From the NCBI GenBank assembly GCA_025210575.1, contig JAOARK010000419.1, positions 1-14,860 of the forward strand: 14,860 nt of DNA, in the 5' to 3' direction. The stretch comes from Schleiferiaceae bacterium (GTDB taxonomy: Bacteria; Bacteroidota; Bacteroidia; Flavobacteriales; Schleiferiaceae). Under the pieces are notes generated by a model. The model saw nothing but the letters and a program-made list of their open reading frames with translations, searched no databases and had not been told where the DNA came from. Position numbers and translations under genes: made by a program. Below, in pieces: positions 14,208 through 14,860 of the stretch. Every line of letters starts with the position of its first letter. Positions within the stretch are counted from its first letter, which is position 1.

Positions 14208-14860
14208 ATGAGAAGAGGAAATTCAGCAGGGCGAGGTCGAGGAAAACAAGAGGACAGAAGAGGTCCATCTTCTCGCAAACCCAATTCAAACCGCCCAAAG
14301 AAAAAAGGCTCTCAAAACGTAGAGAACACGCGCAAATTCTATAAACCTAAACTTAAAGAGGCCGAGAACGTACTGAGCACCAAAGACAGTTCAGAAGGAG
14401 TTCGCCTAAACAAATTTATTGCTGCTACTGGATTATGTTCTAGGAGAGAAGCGGATGTACACATAGCCTCGGGTATGGTAGCTGTAAACGGAAAGACCAT
14501 TACCGAAATGGGATACAAAGTGATGCCTACCGACACGGTAAAGTACAACGGGGAGACAATCAAAGGCGAAGGAAAACAGTATTTGCTTTTGAATAAACCT
14601 AAAGGATTCATCACCACTATGTACGATGAAAAAGCCCGTAAAACGGTAATGGATATAGTTGGTGGAGCTTGTAAAGAGCGTATTTATCCTGTGGGTAGAT
14701 TAGACCGGGCAACAACAGGTGTGCTCTTATTTACTAATGATGGTGAGGTTGCCCAAAAACTCACACATCCAAGCCATGGAGCAAAAAAAATCTACCAGGT
14801 AACTTTAGACAAGGGTTATACTCAGGGTGACTTTTCAAAAATTGCAGCAGGTCTTCAATA
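14208..14860 (+). CDS. RsuA/RluB-family rRNA pseudouridine synthase (3' truncated)
   Basis: The frame from the ATG at 14208 is open to the right edge (217 residues visible). Residues 1-60 are a basic, low-complexity, probably disordered extension rich in R, G, K, S and N (MRRGNSAGRGRGKQEDRRG at its start). An S4 RNA-binding domain follows at about 64-110 (VRLNKFIAATGLCSRREAD, MVAVNGK). The catalytic domain begins near 124 (YLLLNKPKGFITT) and contains the family motif with the catalytic aspartate, GRLDRATTG (Asp166), then LLFTNDGEVAQKLTHPSH. It should isomerise a uridine in ribosomal RNA; in Escherichia coli family members are RsuA (16S) and RluB, RluE and RluF (23S). RluB-like specificity is likely but cannot be fixed from this part. 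The basic extension is longer than in the short members and may help RNA binding. Confidence 0.9.
   Translation, partial: MRRGNSAGRGRGKQEDRRGPSSRKPNSNRPKKKGSQNVENTRKFYKPKLKEAENVLSTKDSSEGVRLNKFIAATGLCSRREADVHIASGMVAVNGKTITEMGYKVMPTDTVKYNGETIKGEGKQYLLLNKPKGFITTMYDEKARKTVMDIVGGACKERIYPVGRLDRATTGVLLFTNDGEVAQKLTHPSHGAKKIYQVTLDKGYTQGDFSKIAAGLQ

Noticed and set aside
14339..14617. A - strand open frame of 92 codons near the right edge
   Set aside because: It is the antisense shadow of the pseudouridine synthase, whose S4 and catalytic motifs are clear on the + strand.

Overview
The window looks like a chromosomal piece of a Bacteroidota bacterium, most likely a free-living member of the Flavobacteriales. 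The evidence is a low-GC (roughly 40%, by eye) sequence, secreted proteins ending in type A and type B type IX secretion system (T9SS) sorting domains, a PorV/PorQ-family outer-membrane protein, a TonB-dependent receptor with an N-terminal carboxypeptidase-regulatory-like domain, promoter -7 boxes of the TAnnTTTG kind, and few clear Shine-Dalgarno sequences.

Left part (1-9278, all + strand) is an envelope gene cluster. It starts with the 3' end of a large secreted protein with a FlgD-Ig-like/T9SS-like C-terminus, followed 7 bp later by a 736-residue secreted OB-fold/Ig-like protein with a type A sorting domain. After a strong intrinsic terminator come four genes packed with overlaps of 17, 1 and 4 bp: a lipoprotein with two Ig-like domains and an alpha/beta domain, a 940-residue TonB-dependent receptor, a PorV/PorQ-family beta-barrel, and an NHL-repeat lipoprotein. 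No SusD homologue or glycan-degrading enzyme is present. The simplest inference is a surface complex in which the barrels, lipoproteins and T9SS cargo work together. Its substrate is unknown. This cluster is the most interesting part of the window.

Middle part (9279-9870) holds a tiny secreted protein that is almost nothing but a signal peptide plus a gliding-motility-type (type B) C-terminal sorting domain. It has its own -7 box and terminator, and its terminator faces that of metG.

Right part (9892-14860) is mainly housekeeping: metG (methionyl-tRNA synthetase, - strand) and a - strand secreted thioredoxin-fold protein with a type A sorting domain. Divergent from these is a + strand run of LD-carboxypeptidase (peptidase S66), a YraN/UPF0102 protein, and the start of an RsuA/RluB-family pseudouridine synthase that runs off the right edge. 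No gene-free stretch exceeds about 115 bp. I saw no rRNA, tRNA, CRISPR array, insertion sequence or phage gene.
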